From Bryobacterales bacterium (lineage in GTDB: Bacteria > Acidobacteriota > Terriglobia > Bryobacterales > Bryobacteraceae): DNA of 64,000 nt. The notes below the pieces were generated by a model. That model had not been told where the DNA came from and did not search any database. It saw nothing but the letters and a program-made list of their open reading frames with translations. The position numbers and the translations under genes were made by a program. How positions within the stretch are numbered: position 1 is the stretch's first letter; each line of letters opens with the position of its first letter. The stretch is from contig JAEUQE010000005.1 of the NCBI GenBank assembly GCA_016789785.1, positions 34,508 to 98,507 on the forward strand. Direction: 5' to 3'. Shown one piece after another: positions 36,214 through 44,549 of the stretch.

Positions 36214-36245
36214 CCCCTCTGCATGTTTTCCAACACGCAGAGGGG
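36214..36245. terminator. bidirectional intrinsic terminator
   Basis: CCCCTCTGC and GCAGAGGGG form a perfect 9-base stem with a 14-base loop. AAAA precedes it and ATCTTTC follows. It separates the convergent anmK and aldolase genes. Confidence 0.75.
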
Positions 36246-36270
36246 ATCTTTCAAAGTGTCTCAGTAGAAA

Positions 36271-37278
36271 CTAGACGCTCTTCAAACCGAGCTTCGCATA
36301 CCACGGCTTGGCCGGCTTCAGCGCGTCATTCACGGCGTTGATGTTCTTCACGCCTTCCACCGACAGCCAGTCTTCCAGGGCCTTCGCGCCATCTTTCGCG
36401 AAAACCGGGATGCCTTCTTTCCACGTCGCACGGCCGCACAGCACGCCCGAGAAGTCCGTGCCGGCCTCGGCGGCCATGCGCAGCGATTCGGTGAACTGCG
36501 CATTGCTTACACCCGCGCTGAGGTAGATGAACGGCTTCTTGGCGACATCGGCGCAACCGCGGAAGAGATCCATGGCTTCCGCCATCGACTGTGCCTTCTG
36601 GCCCTTGTACACCATGCTGCCTTCCACGAAGTTGGCATTGATGGGCACTTCCACCTTCAGGACATCCACCTTGTAGTAGTCCTTGGAGAACTCCTCCATG
36701 CTCTTCTTCACGATTTCCGGCTTCAGCTTCGCAAACTCGACGCCCTTCTCATCTCCGCCCGCCGGATCGTAGCCGATGAATTCCAGGAAGAATGGGATCT
36801 GCTGATCCTCGCACTCGGATCCGATGCGCTCGATGAAGGCGTGCTTGATGTCGTTGACCTTCGGATCGTCGAACGGCGTGTAGTAGATGAGAATTTTGAC
36901 GGCGTTGGCGCCCCAGTCGACGATGCGCTTCGCGGAGACGTGCGGCAGCAGATCGGGAAGACGGCCCTTCTTGGTGTTGTCGTAACCACTCAACTCGTAG
37001 GCAAGGAGAAGACCGGCGTTGGAACTGCGGACTTTGGTTGCCGGGATGCCCCATTCCGGATCGAGCAGAATGGCGGTGGCATGTGGGGTCAGCACCTTGG
37101 TGACCGCGATCTTGAACTCCGTCATCATCTCATCGGTGACTTCGGACACGGCCACGCCCTTGGCGGCCGCAATCGACTTCTGCAAGCTGCCACGCTGATC
37201 CATGGCGGCAGCCGCGATCACACCGCGCCCGTCGGAGAGCGCCTTCATGTGCTTCAGTTTTCCTTCAGAAAGACCCAT
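36271..37278 (-). CDS. LacD-family class I aldolase (tagatose 1,6-bisphosphate aldolase type)
   Basis: The 335-residue protein begins MGLSEGKLKHMKALSDGRGV and contains AAAAMDQRGSLQK, TAILLDPEWGIPA and KILIYYTPFDD. YYKVDVLKVEVPIN, with the likely Schiff-base Lys, and FIYLSAGVSNAQFTESLRMA also match LacD-type aldolases. These cleave tagatose 1,6-bisphosphate; relatives act on other ketose bisphosphates or sulfofructose phosphate. The exact substrate cannot be set here, since no lac, tagatose or sulfoquinovose genes are adjacent. A Shine-Dalgarno-like AAGGA lies 8 bases before the ATG. The gene is followed by a strong terminator. ribF is upstream on the same strand, 54 bases away. Confidence 0.85.
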   Translation of the reverse strand: MGLSEGKLKHMKALSDGRGVIAAAAMDQRGSLQKSIAAAKGVAVSEVTDEMMTEFKIAVTKVLTPHATAILLDPEWGIPATKVRSSNAGLLLAYELSGYDNTKKGRLPDLLPHVSAKRIVDWGANAVKILIYYTPFDDPKVNDIKHAFIERIGSECEDQQIPFFLEFIGYDPAGGDEKGVEFAKLKPEIVKKSMEEFSKDYYKVDVLKVEVPINANFVEGSMVYKGQKAQSMAEAMDLFRGCADVAKKPFIYLSAGVSNAQFTESLRMAAEAGTDFSGVLCGRATWKEGIPVFAKDGAKALEDWLSVEGVKNINAVNDALKPAKPWYAKLGLKSV

Positions 37279-37332
37279 TGAATAATTCCTTTGGTTGGTG
37301 TTGGTATGTTTTGGCGGCGCGTGTCCGGCATC

Positions 37333-38310
37333 TCAGAGCCGAGAAGCCAGTTCCTCCCGCCGCCAGATCTGTAATCGCCGATGCCAGGACTTGGCGCGAA
37401 CGACGTCGCGCAGGATCTGCGATCTTAATGCTTCAGCATTTTCAAAACGCCGCTCCTCGCGCAACCGGTGAGTCAGTTCCACGCGAATGCGCTCCGGAGT
37501 CTCGCCCTCAAGTTCGTCGAGCAGATACGTCTCAATGGAAAGAGACGTGCCTCCAAACGTCGGACGGTGGCCCACATTGGTAATCGAAGGCCATTTACGA
37601 TCAGTGTCAGTGTCGTAAGTTCGAGATACGTAGACACCCTCTTTGGGCAGGACTTCCGCATCCGTCGCCATATTGAGAGTCGGGACGGTCTGCTTGCCTC
37701 CAACGCCATGCCCTTTGACGACGCGCCCTTCCAGTGAGAAGAAACGCCCCAGCATACGCGCCGCCAGATGCACCTTGCCCGCATGAACAAACTTGCGGAT
37801 CGCGGTGCTGGAAACCACCTTCCCCCTGAGCCTCACCGCGTGGAGCGCCCAGGCTTCAAAACCAAACTGTTCGCCAAGGTTCTGGAGGACCTGCGTGTTG
37901 CCCGCCTGCTTGCGGCCGAAGCGGAAATTGTCGCCCACCAGAACAGCGCGCGCATCCAGCGCATCCACCAGAACCTGCCGCACGAACTGCTCTGGTTCGA
38001 GTGCGGCGGTCTCTGGCTGGAAAGGCAGGATCATGATCTGTTGGATGCCTGTTTCCGCGATCCACCGGCAGCGCTGCTCCAAAGTGCCGAGCAGCTTTGG
38101 CGCGTGTTCCGGCGCAACCACCTTGGCCGGATGGGGATCGAAAGTCAGAACAGACGGCTTCCATCCATATTCTCCCGCAACGCGGACCACTTCGCGGAAG
38201 ATCACCTGATGCCCGCGGTGCACACCATCGAAGTTGCCGATGGTGAGAGCCGAAGGTCCGAAGTTACCGCGCGCTTCCTCGAGGCTCCGGAAGATGGAGA
38301 TCTTCGCCAT
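37333..38310 (-). CDS. ribF: bifunctional riboflavin kinase / FMN adenylyltransferase
   Basis: The 325-residue protein has the normal RibF plan. An N-terminal nucleotidyltransferase domain contains ALTIGNFDGVHRGHQVIFRE, GDNFRFGRKQAGNTQVL and VVSSTAIRKFVHAGKVHLAA. A C-terminal riboflavin kinase domain contains RVVKGHGVGGKQTVPTLNMA, KEGVYVSRT and IETYLLDELEGE. It turns riboflavin into FMN and then FAD. The ATG directly follows the stop of the metallo-hydrolase gene (TAGATG), so the two are translated from one message together with the DUF1844 gene upstream. Confidence 0.95.
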   Translation of the reverse strand: MAKISIFRSLEEARGNFGPSALTIGNFDGVHRGHQVIFREVVRVAGEYGWKPSVLTFDPHPAKVVAPEHAPKLLGTLEQRCRWIAETGIQQIMILPFQPETAALEPEQFVRQVLVDALDARAVLVGDNFRFGRKQAGNTQVLQNLGEQFGFEAWALHAVRLRGKVVSSTAIRKFVHAGKVHLAARMLGRFFSLEGRVVKGHGVGGKQTVPTLNMATDAEVLPKEGVYVSRTYDTDTDRKWPSITNVGHRPTFGGTSLSIETYLLDELEGETPERIRVELTHRLREERRFENAEALRSQILRDVVRAKSWHRRLQIWRREELASRL

Positions 38311-39108
38311 CTAGCACAACCCTCTCGCCGTCACTTGCAGCCCGTCATAAGCGAGCCGGACGTTGGGCGGCAGTTGCGACTCCGTAGCCTGATGCGGAAG
38401 GTCGTGCGAGATATGAGTAAAGTATGTGATGCGCGGCGCGATGGACTCCGCATATGCCAGCGACTGCTTCACCGTGGAGTGCGTGGGATGTGGCCGGTGG
38501 CGTAGCGCGTCCAGAAACAGCACATCCACGCCCTTCAGTTTCTCCAGTGATTCCTTGGGGATCTCACTATGGTCGGTAAGATAGGCGAGCGGCCCGAATC
38601 GAAATCCATACACCGTGCCTTTGCCGTGCCTGAGACGGATGGGCATCACGGCGAAGCCGAAGAGATCCAGAGTTTCATCCGGCCCGAACGCATGCACCTT
38701 CAATCGCGGAACCCAACTGTCGCTTGGCTCTTCGGAAAAGATATAGGCAAACACGCGCTGAATCACAGCGAGCGTTTCCTCCGAAGCGTAAACAGGAATC
38801 TCGCCCTTTTGCCGGAAATTGAAGGGACGCACGTCGTCAAGGCCCATGATGTGATCGGCGTGCGCGTGCGTGAACAACACGGCATCCACGCGGTCCACTT
38901 TCTCGCGCAGGATCTGCGCGCGGAAATCGGGCGAAGTATCCACCACCACGGAATGCCCGTTGAATCGAACGAGCACGGAAGGGCGCAGGCGCGAATCACG
39001 TGGATCCGCGGAACTGCACACCGGGCAGAGGCAGCCGATCGTCGGCACACCCGCACTGGTGCCGGATCCGAGCACGGTAAGCGTCACCTCACCAATGTCA
39101 TTTGCCAT
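38311..39108 (-). CDS. MBL-fold metallo-hydrolase (PhnP-like)
   Basis: The 265-residue metallo-beta-lactamase-fold protein has the zinc motif FTHAHADHIMGLDDVRPFN. An N-terminal GSGTSAGVPTIGCLCPVCSS with paired cysteines is typical of PhnP and its relatives, cyclic phosphodiesterases acting on 5-phosphoribosyl 1,2-cyclic phosphate or similar. Further metal ligands are in YLTDHSEIP and the C-terminal YFTHISHDLPHQ. There is no phn operon here, so a general phosphodiesterase role is more cautious. The stop abuts the ribF ATG. It starts 9 bases after the DUF1844 stop. Confidence 0.85.
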   Translation of the reverse strand: MANDIGEVTLTVLGSGTSAGVPTIGCLCPVCSSADPRDSRLRPSVLVRFNGHSVVVDTSPDFRAQILREKVDRVDAVLFTHAHADHIMGLDDVRPFNFRQKGEIPVYASEETLAVIQRVFAYIFSEEPSDSWVPRLKVHAFGPDETLDLFGFAVMPIRLRHGKGTVYGFRFGPLAYLTDHSEIPKESLEKLKGVDVLFLDALRHRPHPTHSTVKQSLAYAESIAPRITYFTHISHDLPHQATESQLPPNVRLAYDGLQVTARGLC

Positions 39109-39117
39109 TGAGTACTC

Positions 39118-39429
39118 TTACTGGTTGAACTGCTGCACGAAGCGAAAGCGAAGCTCCGTTAGCGAGTTGTCCAGCAAGCGCTGTTCTTCCAAAGAAAGAT
39201 TGCCTTTCGTCTTCTGCTGCAGCATCGCCAACATGTCGATGGTGTGCCGCGCGAGCCGCGCATTTGGCTTCGGCCGGTCCTTTTCCTCGCCGAAGTGCAG
39301 CAACCCCATGTGCATCTCCGCCTGGGTTTTGAAAGAGAGCGTCAGAAACTCAAAGGAGGGCGGGGGAAGCGGCATCGAATCCGCGTCCTGCTCCTGGATG
39401 GATTCGTTTACGTTAGCCTCGTCACTCAT
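39118..39429 (-). CDS. DUF1844 small protein
   Basis: The 103-residue protein has an acidic N-terminus. The DUF1844 core is FEFLTLSFKTQAEMHMGLLH, PNARLARHTIDMLAMLQQKT and LSLEEQRLLDNSLTELRFRF. The function of DUF1844 is unknown. It is a cytoplasmic helical protein common in Acidobacteria and Deltaproteobacteria. It follows the hydantoinase B stop by 6 bases and precedes the metallo-hydrolase by 9, so it sits inside a five-gene minus-strand operon. Confidence 0.88.
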   Translation of the reverse strand: MSDEANVNESIQEQDADSMPLPPPSFEFLTLSFKTQAEMHMGLLHFGEEKDRPKPNARLARHTIDMLAMLQQKTKGNLSLEEQRLLDNSLTELRFRFVQQFNQ

Positions 39430-39435
39430 ACTTCT

Positions 39436-40992
39436 CTATTTTACTTCGCCCCAGCCCCCTCCCCCAGGAGTGTCGATCCGGAGGCGGTCGCCCGGTCTTG
39501 CGGCGAACGTTGTTTTTGCCGCCAGCGCAGTCCTGCCAAGCGCATTGCGGCCCGGTTCGCCCGGCATGCCGCCACCCAGACCGTAAGGCCCACGCTCGCG
39601 GCGATCGGAGAGTATGGTGACATCCGCTTCCGTCAGAAACTCGAGTTCGCGCTCAATGCCATCGCCGCCACAGTGCTGTCCGGCGCCGCCCGAATCGCCA
39701 CGAACGCGATAGCGGCGCACACGCAGTGGATAGAGATGCTCGAACGCCTCAATGGGCGTGTTCCAACTATTAGTCATATGCGTGTGGGTCGCGCTCCATC
39801 CGTCATGCTTCGCGCTCGCACCCATGCCGCCGGCGATGGTCTCATAGTAGGCGAAGGCCTTTCGCCGAAACGGATCCCATCCGCCAAAACTCAGGTTGTT
39901 CATGGTCCCAGAACTTGCGGCGGGAATGCGATCGGGAGCCGCCTGTGCCAGTGCGCCAAGCAGCACATCGGTGATGCGTTGCGAGGTCTCAACGTTGCCC
40001 GCGGCCATCGCGGAAGGGGCCAGCGCGTTCACTACGGTGCCTTCGGGTGCGATGACTCGGATGGGACGCATCAGGCCTTCGGTGAACGGCACGTCCTCGT
40101 GAATCAGGCATCGGAAGACGTACATCGTGGCCGCGACAGCAATGGCGTAGTTCGCGTTCACCGGGCCCGCGGCTTGCGGATCGCTTCCAGTGAAGTCTAC
40201 CTCCGCACTCCGGTTGCGAAGTGTGACCGCGACGGCGACTTTGATGGGCTTCGCGGTCAGGCCGTCGGAGTCGAGATGATCTTCGAAGCGATAAACACCT
40301 TCGGGAAGGCGCGCGATCGCGGCACGCATCATGCGCTCACTGTAGTCGAGCAGTTGCGCGAGATTGCGCGCAGTTCGCGGAAGTCCATACTTCGCCACCA
40401 TGGCATGCAGCCGCTCTTCGCCACGCTTGAGCGACATCCACTGGGCGAGAATGTCACCTTCGCGCTCGACCGGCGTGCGCACGTTGGCGAGCAGAAGTTC
40501 AAGCAAAGGCCGGTCGATTTGGCCGCGGCGGATCAGCAGGACGGGCGGAATACGGATGCCTTCCTGATAGATCTCACGTGCCATCGGCATCGATCCTGGG
40601 CTCATGCCGCCAACATCGGCATGATGCGCGCGATTGGCGACATAGAAACTCGGCTGCTTCGCACGGGCAAGAAACACAGGCATCACGGCGGTGATATCGG
40701 GAAGGTGCGTGCCGCCGCGGAACGGATCATTGACGATGGCGACATCGCCGGGCCGCAGATCAAATGCGTCGCGGACATGCTTCACCGAGAGCGGCATGGC
40801 CCCGAGATGCACCGGCATATGGTCGCCCATCGCCACAGTCTCGCCGGAGGCCGTGTAAACGGCGCAGGAGTAGTCACGGCGCTCTTTGATATTGGCCGAG
40901 TAGGAGGTCTTGCGGAGCACCGTGCCCATCTCTTCGGCGATGGACACAAGCAGGTGGCGGAACAACTCCAGTTCAATCGGGTCGTGCTTCAT
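39436..40992 (-). CDS. hyuB: hydantoinase B / oxoprolinase family protein
   Basis: The 518-residue protein matches the HyuB subunit family: ELFRHLLVSIAEEMGTVLRK, ERRDYSCAVYTASGETVAMG, IVNDPFRGGTHLPDITAVMP and FYVANRAHHADVGGMSPGSM. Its C-terminus has HMTNSWNTPIEAFEHLYPLR and PGEPGRNALGRT with a Gly-rich end, TPGGGGWGE. HyuB works with HyuA to open 5-oxoproline or hydantoin rings in an ATP-dependent way, but no hyuA is seen here. It may use a distant partner or have another substrate. An open frame of about 1.8 kb exists on the opposite strand but is a shadow of this gene. It lies 6 bases downstream of the BNR-protein stop. Confidence 0.93.
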   Translation of the reverse strand: MKHDPIELELFRHLLVSIAEEMGTVLRKTSYSANIKERRDYSCAVYTASGETVAMGDHMPVHLGAMPLSVKHVRDAFDLRPGDVAIVNDPFRGGTHLPDITAVMPVFLARAKQPSFYVANRAHHADVGGMSPGSMPMAREIYQEGIRIPPVLLIRRGQIDRPLLELLLANVRTPVEREGDILAQWMSLKRGEERLHAMVAKYGLPRTARNLAQLLDYSERMMRAAIARLPEGVYRFEDHLDSDGLTAKPIKVAVAVTLRNRSAEVDFTGSDPQAAGPVNANYAIAVAATMYVFRCLIHEDVPFTEGLMRPIRVIAPEGTVVNALAPSAMAAGNVETSQRITDVLLGALAQAAPDRIPAASSGTMNNLSFGGWDPFRRKAFAYYETIAGGMGASAKHDGWSATHTHMTNSWNTPIEAFEHLYPLRVRRYRVRGDSGGAGQHCGGDGIERELEFLTEADVTILSDRRERGPYGLGGGMPGEPGRNALGRTALAAKTTFAARPGDRLRIDTPGGGGWGEVK

Positions 40993-40998
40993 GCGGAA

Positions 40999-41994
40999 CT
41001 AGCGGCGCTTCTTCTTCAGTGTGGGACTCTTGCGAGGGCTGCCGGACTGCGGCACGACGATCTCCGCCTTCGCTTCCTCGGTGGGCGGTGGCGGTTCCTG
41101 TAACGTCAATTCAGCCGGCTTGCACTCGCCGGTTTGAATGAGAAAGCTAGTGATCACTTGCCATCGTGCACCGGCTTGCTTCTCAAGATTAAACGTCTTG
41201 GTGCGGCCATCGGCACGGAGGCGCCAACCTGCGATTGGCACGCGAGGACGTTTCAGCTTGAGCGGCTTGGCGCTGATCTCGCGCAGGCTCCATGTGTCGC
41301 CGCCAGTGTTGGTTTCGTAAAGCTCATGGCGCCCGCCGGAATCACCGGTCTGCGTGCGATCGACAAGAAGCTGGCCAGTGGTGCGGCTCTCGAAGTTGAA
41401 TGTCTCCACCGCGCCGACTCGCGGCTCCGATGAGAGCGGACGCTTGCGCCAGGTCTTACCGCCATCAATGGTGAGGAGCACGAAGGGATCGCGCGGAAGG
41501 GAGAGCAGTTGTTGGCCGCTGATCCACCCGTATTCAAGATCGGCAAACTGGATTTGTTCGAGTCCCGTGGACTTGATGCGATCGAGCGGCTCCGTCCAGG
41601 ACTTGCCGGCATCCCCGCTGGTGAGCAGGATGCTCCACATGGTGACCGTCTCCGAGTGGAGGTTCCCTGTGAGGAAGATGCGATCACCCGGAAGTACCTC
41701 GACACCGACAAGTTCGAGGAAGACATTGCATGGCTCGTCGGGAGAACAGGTGAGGCCGAAGGAGGCAATGTCGTCATCGCCACAACCGACTTCGAGCTTG
41801 AGGGGCTTGCCGGCATAGACCAGCGGTTGCTTGACGGGCGGATGGTTCGCGGGCGGCTGATTCGCTGGTGGCTGGGTAGTTGCCGAAGGTTCCTGCGGTG
41901 CAGTGGCGGGCGGCGGCGCCGGTTTCGGAGTCTGCGGCTCCTGCGCAAGCGCGATCAGGGCGATCAACAGCAGACTGAGCGAGGAACGTCGCAT
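40999..41994 (-). CDS. exported BNR/Asp-box repeat protein
   Basis: The 331-residue protein starts at ATG 41994 (MRRSSLSLLLIALIALAQ), a signal peptide, followed by a Pro-rich linker up to residue 65. The body has Asp-box/BNR repeats, SGDAGKSWTE, TIDGGKTWRK and NTGGDTWSLR, each a beta-propeller blade, like Ycf48- or sialidase-type folds. There is no catalytic sialidase signature. The tail is Lys/Arg-rich. It probably binds a ligand in the periplasm or outside. GGAGGG and a TAGAAT hexamer both lie directly before the ATG. It heads the minus-strand operon that continues with hyuB. Confidence 0.75.
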   Translation of the reverse strand: MRRSSLSLLLIALIALAQEPQTPKPAPPPATAPQEPSATTQPPANQPPANHPPVKQPLVYAGKPLKLEVGCGDDDIASFGLTCSPDEPCNVFLELVGVEVLPGDRIFLTGNLHSETVTMWSILLTSGDAGKSWTEPLDRIKSTGLEQIQFADLEYGWISGQQLLSLPRDPFVLLTIDGGKTWRKRPLSSEPRVGAVETFNFESRTTGQLLVDRTQTGDSGGRHELYETNTGGDTWSLREISAKPLKLKRPRVPIAGWRLRADGRTKTFNLEKQAGARWQVITSFLIQTGECKPAELTLQEPPPPTEEAKAEIVVPQSGSPRKSPTLKKKRR

Positions 41995-42002
41995 CCCTCC
42001 GC

Positions 42003-42008
42003 ATTCTA
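42003..42008 (-). promoter_or_regulatory. putative -10 element (TAGAAT) for the BNR-protein operon
   Basis: TAGAAT on the minus strand ends 8 bases before the ATG at 41994. The interposed GCGGAGGG contains a Shine-Dalgarno core. Confidence 0.42.
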
Positions 42009-42068
42009 CCGAACTACGGCCGCCGGTATGACTGTGGACCGGGCCCAACGCGACAGGACGGGGCGTGC

Positions 42069-42074
42069 TAGATT
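42069..42074 (+). promoter_or_regulatory. putative -10 element (TAGATT) for the zinc-ribbon membrane gene
   Basis: TAGATT ends 9 bases before the ATG at 42084. With the element at 42003-42008 it forms a divergent pair in a gap of 89 bases. Confidence 0.42.
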
Positions 42075-42083
42075 GGCGGTGGC

Positions 42084-42557
42084 ATGGCTTTCTGCATCAA
42101 TTGTGGCGCGCCGGTGGACGGCAAGTTCTGTGGACGTTGTGGAACCGCGGCAGGTGGCGGACCGTCACCCGCGGGATCCAGTTCCGGATTCCAGTCCTCT
42201 CCGCCAGCGAGCGCCGCTGCGATCCCTGAAGAAGCCGCGGGCGCATTGTGCTATCTACTCGGGGTGATTACCGGCGTTCTCTTCCTCGCCATCGAGCCTT
42301 ATAGCCGCAATCCGAACATCCGGTTCCACGCATGGCAATCGATCTTTCTTTTCGGCGGAATGATGGTGCTGTACGTGGCTGAAATCTTCCTTTCCTACCT
42401 GATGCCGGGGTTCCTGATGGCCCTGCTGTGGTTCGCGTCCATGCTCCTCTCGCTTGGCGTAATTGGGTTGTGGCTGTATCTGATGTGGAAGACCTACAAC
42501 AAGCAAAAGGTGGTTCTGCCCGTCATCGGTGAAATGGCAATGCGGCAGGCAGGTTGA
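42084..42557 (+). CDS. zinc-ribbon membrane protein (DUF4870/Tic20-like)
   Basis: The 157-residue protein starts with a zinc ribbon, FCINCGAPVDGKFCGRCG, whose four cysteines are in the CxxC...CxxC pattern. A Ser/Pro/Gly linker follows, then a hydrophobic region: ALCYLLGVITGVLFLAI, NIRFHAWQSIFLFGGMMVLY and ALLWFASMLLSLGVIGLWLY. The motif with FHAWQS between membrane segments is typical of the DUF4870/UPF0132-like family. The role is unknown. Zinc-ribbon plus small membrane domain proteins are common and may act in membrane homeostasis. It precedes a POTRA/HEAT-like protein by 47 bases. Confidence 0.8.
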   Translation: MAFCINCGAPVDGKFCGRCGTAAGGGPSPAGSSSGFQSSPPASAAAIPEEAAGALCYLLGVITGVLFLAIEPYSRNPNIRFHAWQSIFLFGGMMVLYVAEIFLSYLMPGFLMALLWFASMLLSLGVIGLWLYLMWKTYNKQKVVLPVIGEMAMRQAG

Positions 42558-42604
42558 CTTTTTCGGTATCCGTTGTGGCGCGGCATGCGTCCAACGGCTT
42601 GATC

Positions 42605-43612
42605 ATGAAGTACCCTGCTCTTCTCTTGTTGCTTGCGGCGCTCACCTGGGCGCAAACGCCACGCGTCGGCATGGTGCAGATTTTCGGTGCGCGCAAAGTT
42701 TCGCACGAGAAGATCCGGAAAGCGCTCGGCGTCAACGAAGGCGAACCCCTTCCACCGTCGAAAGCTGATCTTGAAGAACGTATCGAGAGTATTGATGGCG
42801 TGGTGCGATCGAGCATCGAAGCCGTCTGCTGTGATCAGGGCCGCGCGATCCTTTACGTTGGCATTCAAGAGCGTGGCGCGGACCACTTCGAGTTTCGCGA
42901 ACCGCCTTCCGCCGATATCCGGCTGCCTGAAGAGGTTGAGAAAGAGTGGACAGAGTTTCTCACATCACTCTCAGTGGCGGCGCGCCAGGGTGATGTCGCC
43001 GAAGATCTCTCACGGGGCCACTCCTTCGCGCGGAACGAGGATGTGCGCCGCAGCCAGCTCAAGTTCGTCGAGTTCGCAGCCCAATACTACGATCTGTTGC
43101 GCGAGGTACTTCGCAACGCGATCGATGAACAGCAGCGCGGGATTGCGGCTTATGTGCTGGGCTATTCCGAAAAGAAGAAAGAAGCCGCCAACGATCTGCA
43201 GGCCGCCATGCGTGATTCCGATGTGACGGTACGCAACAACGCCATGCGCGCGGTGAGCGCAATCGCCGTGCTCGCCGAACGGAGCCCTGAACTGGAGATT
43301 CGCATCCCGCCCACGTGGTTCATCGAAATGCTTCACTCGGTGCACTTCACGGACCGCAACAAGGGAACGCTCGCGCTGCTCAATCTCACGGAGAAACGCG
43401 ATGCACGCGTGTTGGACCACATTCGCGAGCGTGGGCTTTCTTCACTGATCGAGATGGCTCAATGGCAATCCCTGGATCACGCGTTTCCGTCCTTCATACT
43501 CCTGGGACGCGTGGCAGGCCTGCCCGAGGAGGAAATCCACGAGATGTGGAAGAAGGGCCGCCAGGCGGAGTTGATCGCGAAATTCAAAGAAACCGGCAAG
43601 CGGAAGGATTAG
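42605..43612 (+). CDS. exported POTRA-like / HEAT-repeat protein
   Basis: The 335-residue protein starts with a signal peptide (MKYPALLLLLAALTWAQ). VGMVQIFGARKVSHEKIRKA follows, then a strand and helix pattern up to residue 95, which resembles a POTRA unit of FtsQ/BamA-type proteins. Residues 130-330 are helical and contain HEAT-like repeats (GIAAYVLGYSEKKKEAANDL; VRNNAMRAVSAIAVLAERSP). I know no family with this exact order. It may act as a scaffold at the outer membrane or periplasm. ATG 42605 is preferred over an upstream TTG because it begins the signal peptide. Confidence 0.62.
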   Translation: MKYPALLLLLAALTWAQTPRVGMVQIFGARKVSHEKIRKALGVNEGEPLPPSKADLEERIESIDGVVRSSIEAVCCDQGRAILYVGIQERGADHFEFREPPSADIRLPEEVEKEWTEFLTSLSVAARQGDVAEDLSRGHSFARNEDVRRSQLKFVEFAAQYYDLLREVLRNAIDEQQRGIAAYVLGYSEKKKEAANDLQAAMRDSDVTVRNNAMRAVSAIAVLAERSPELEIRIPPTWFIEMLHSVHFTDRNKGTLALLNLTEKRDARVLDHIRERGLSSLIEMAQWQSLDHAFPSFILLGRVAGLPEEEIHEMWKKGRQAELIAKFKETGKRKD

Positions 43613-43619
43613 GCGCCGT

Positions 43620-44546
43620 TCAATTCGCGTCCCACTGCGATTGGCGCAGGAGATCTTCCGCAACCCACGCTGTATTGCTGTGAATGCGCACAGTGTCTTC
43701 CAGTTTGACCGCGTATCCGCCTGCCAGAGTCACCGCCACCGGGATCTTGTTGTCGAGTGCCGCGGCAATGACCAGACGGTCACGGCGCTTCAGTCCGTCG
43801 AGTGTGAGATTGAGCCCACCCAGTTGATCTTCACAATAGGGATCAGCGCCGGCGACATAGAACAGCATCTGCGGCCGGAACTCCGCAATCGCGGGCATCA
43901 GAGCATTGTGCAGGCGAGCCAGATACTCGTCATCGCCGATGCCGTCGGGCAGGTGGAGATCCAGAGTGGACGGAGGCTTGATATCGGGATAGTTGTTGAA
44001 CTGATGGATGGACATCGTGAACACTTGCTTGTCGTCATGAAAGATGGCCGCCGTTCCGTTGCCATGGTGCACGTCACAATCGACAATCATGGCCCGTTCC
44101 AGCGTCTGCTCGTGGATGAGCTTCCGCGCGGCCACGGCAACGTCGTTAATCGCACAGAAGCCCTCGCCATGAGCAGGAAAGGCGTGATGGAAACCACCGC
44201 CGATATTGAAGGCCACTCCGTGCTTTAGCGCGAGACGCGCCGCCAGGATCGACCCGCCGGCCGCCAGCCAGAAAGCATTCACAATCCGCCGCGAATAAGG
44301 AATCTCAAGTTTCAGGATCTCGGCGTAGCTGAGGGTTCCCTGCTTCAGCTTCTTCACCCACTCCTCGGTGTGGACGAGCATCAGATCCTCATCCGACACG
44401 GGCTCCGGTGAGTGAACCGAGTCAGGCGTCACCAAACCTTCGTCAAGCAAGGTCTCCCGGATCAGCCGGTACTTCACGGAAGGGAACACGTGATCGCCGA
44501 ACTGCAAGTCATATCCGTCGTGATACACAAATGCGAGTTTGGGCAT
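43620..44546 (-). CDS. histone deacetylase / acetoin utilization (AcuC) family deacetylase
   Basis: The 308-residue zinc-dependent deacetylase has NIGGGFHHAFPAHGEGFCAI, VDCDVHHGNGTAAIFHDD with the active His-Asp pair, GADPYCEDQLGGLNL, and VTLAGGYAV near the end. Bacterial members remove acetyl groups from lysines (AcuC acts on acetyl-CoA synthetase) or from small acetylated amines. It starts just 3 bases after the stop of the phosphate acetyltransferase gene, so the two form an operon. A role in reversing acetylation linked to acetyl-CoA or acetyl-phosphate is a reasonable inference from this pairing. Confidence 0.93.
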   Translation of the reverse strand: MPKLAFVYHDGYDLQFGDHVFPSVKYRLIRETLLDEGLVTPDSVHSPEPVSDEDLMLVHTEEWVKKLKQGTLSYAEILKLEIPYSRRIVNAFWLAAGGSILAARLALKHGVAFNIGGGFHHAFPAHGEGFCAINDVAVAARKLIHEQTLERAMIVDCDVHHGNGTAAIFHDDKQVFTMSIHQFNNYPDIKPPSTLDLHLPDGIGDDEYLARLHNALMPAIAEFRPQMLFYVAGADPYCEDQLGGLNLTLDGLKRRDRLVIAAALDNKIPVAVTLAGGYAVKLEDTVRIHSNTAWVAEDLLRQSQWDAN

Positions 44547-44549
44547 GCC

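Noticed and set aside
39244..41103. 619-residue open frame on the plus strand
   Set aside because: It lies entirely opposite hydantoinase B and adjoining genes, has no domain, and is explained by high GC content reducing stops in the antisense frame.
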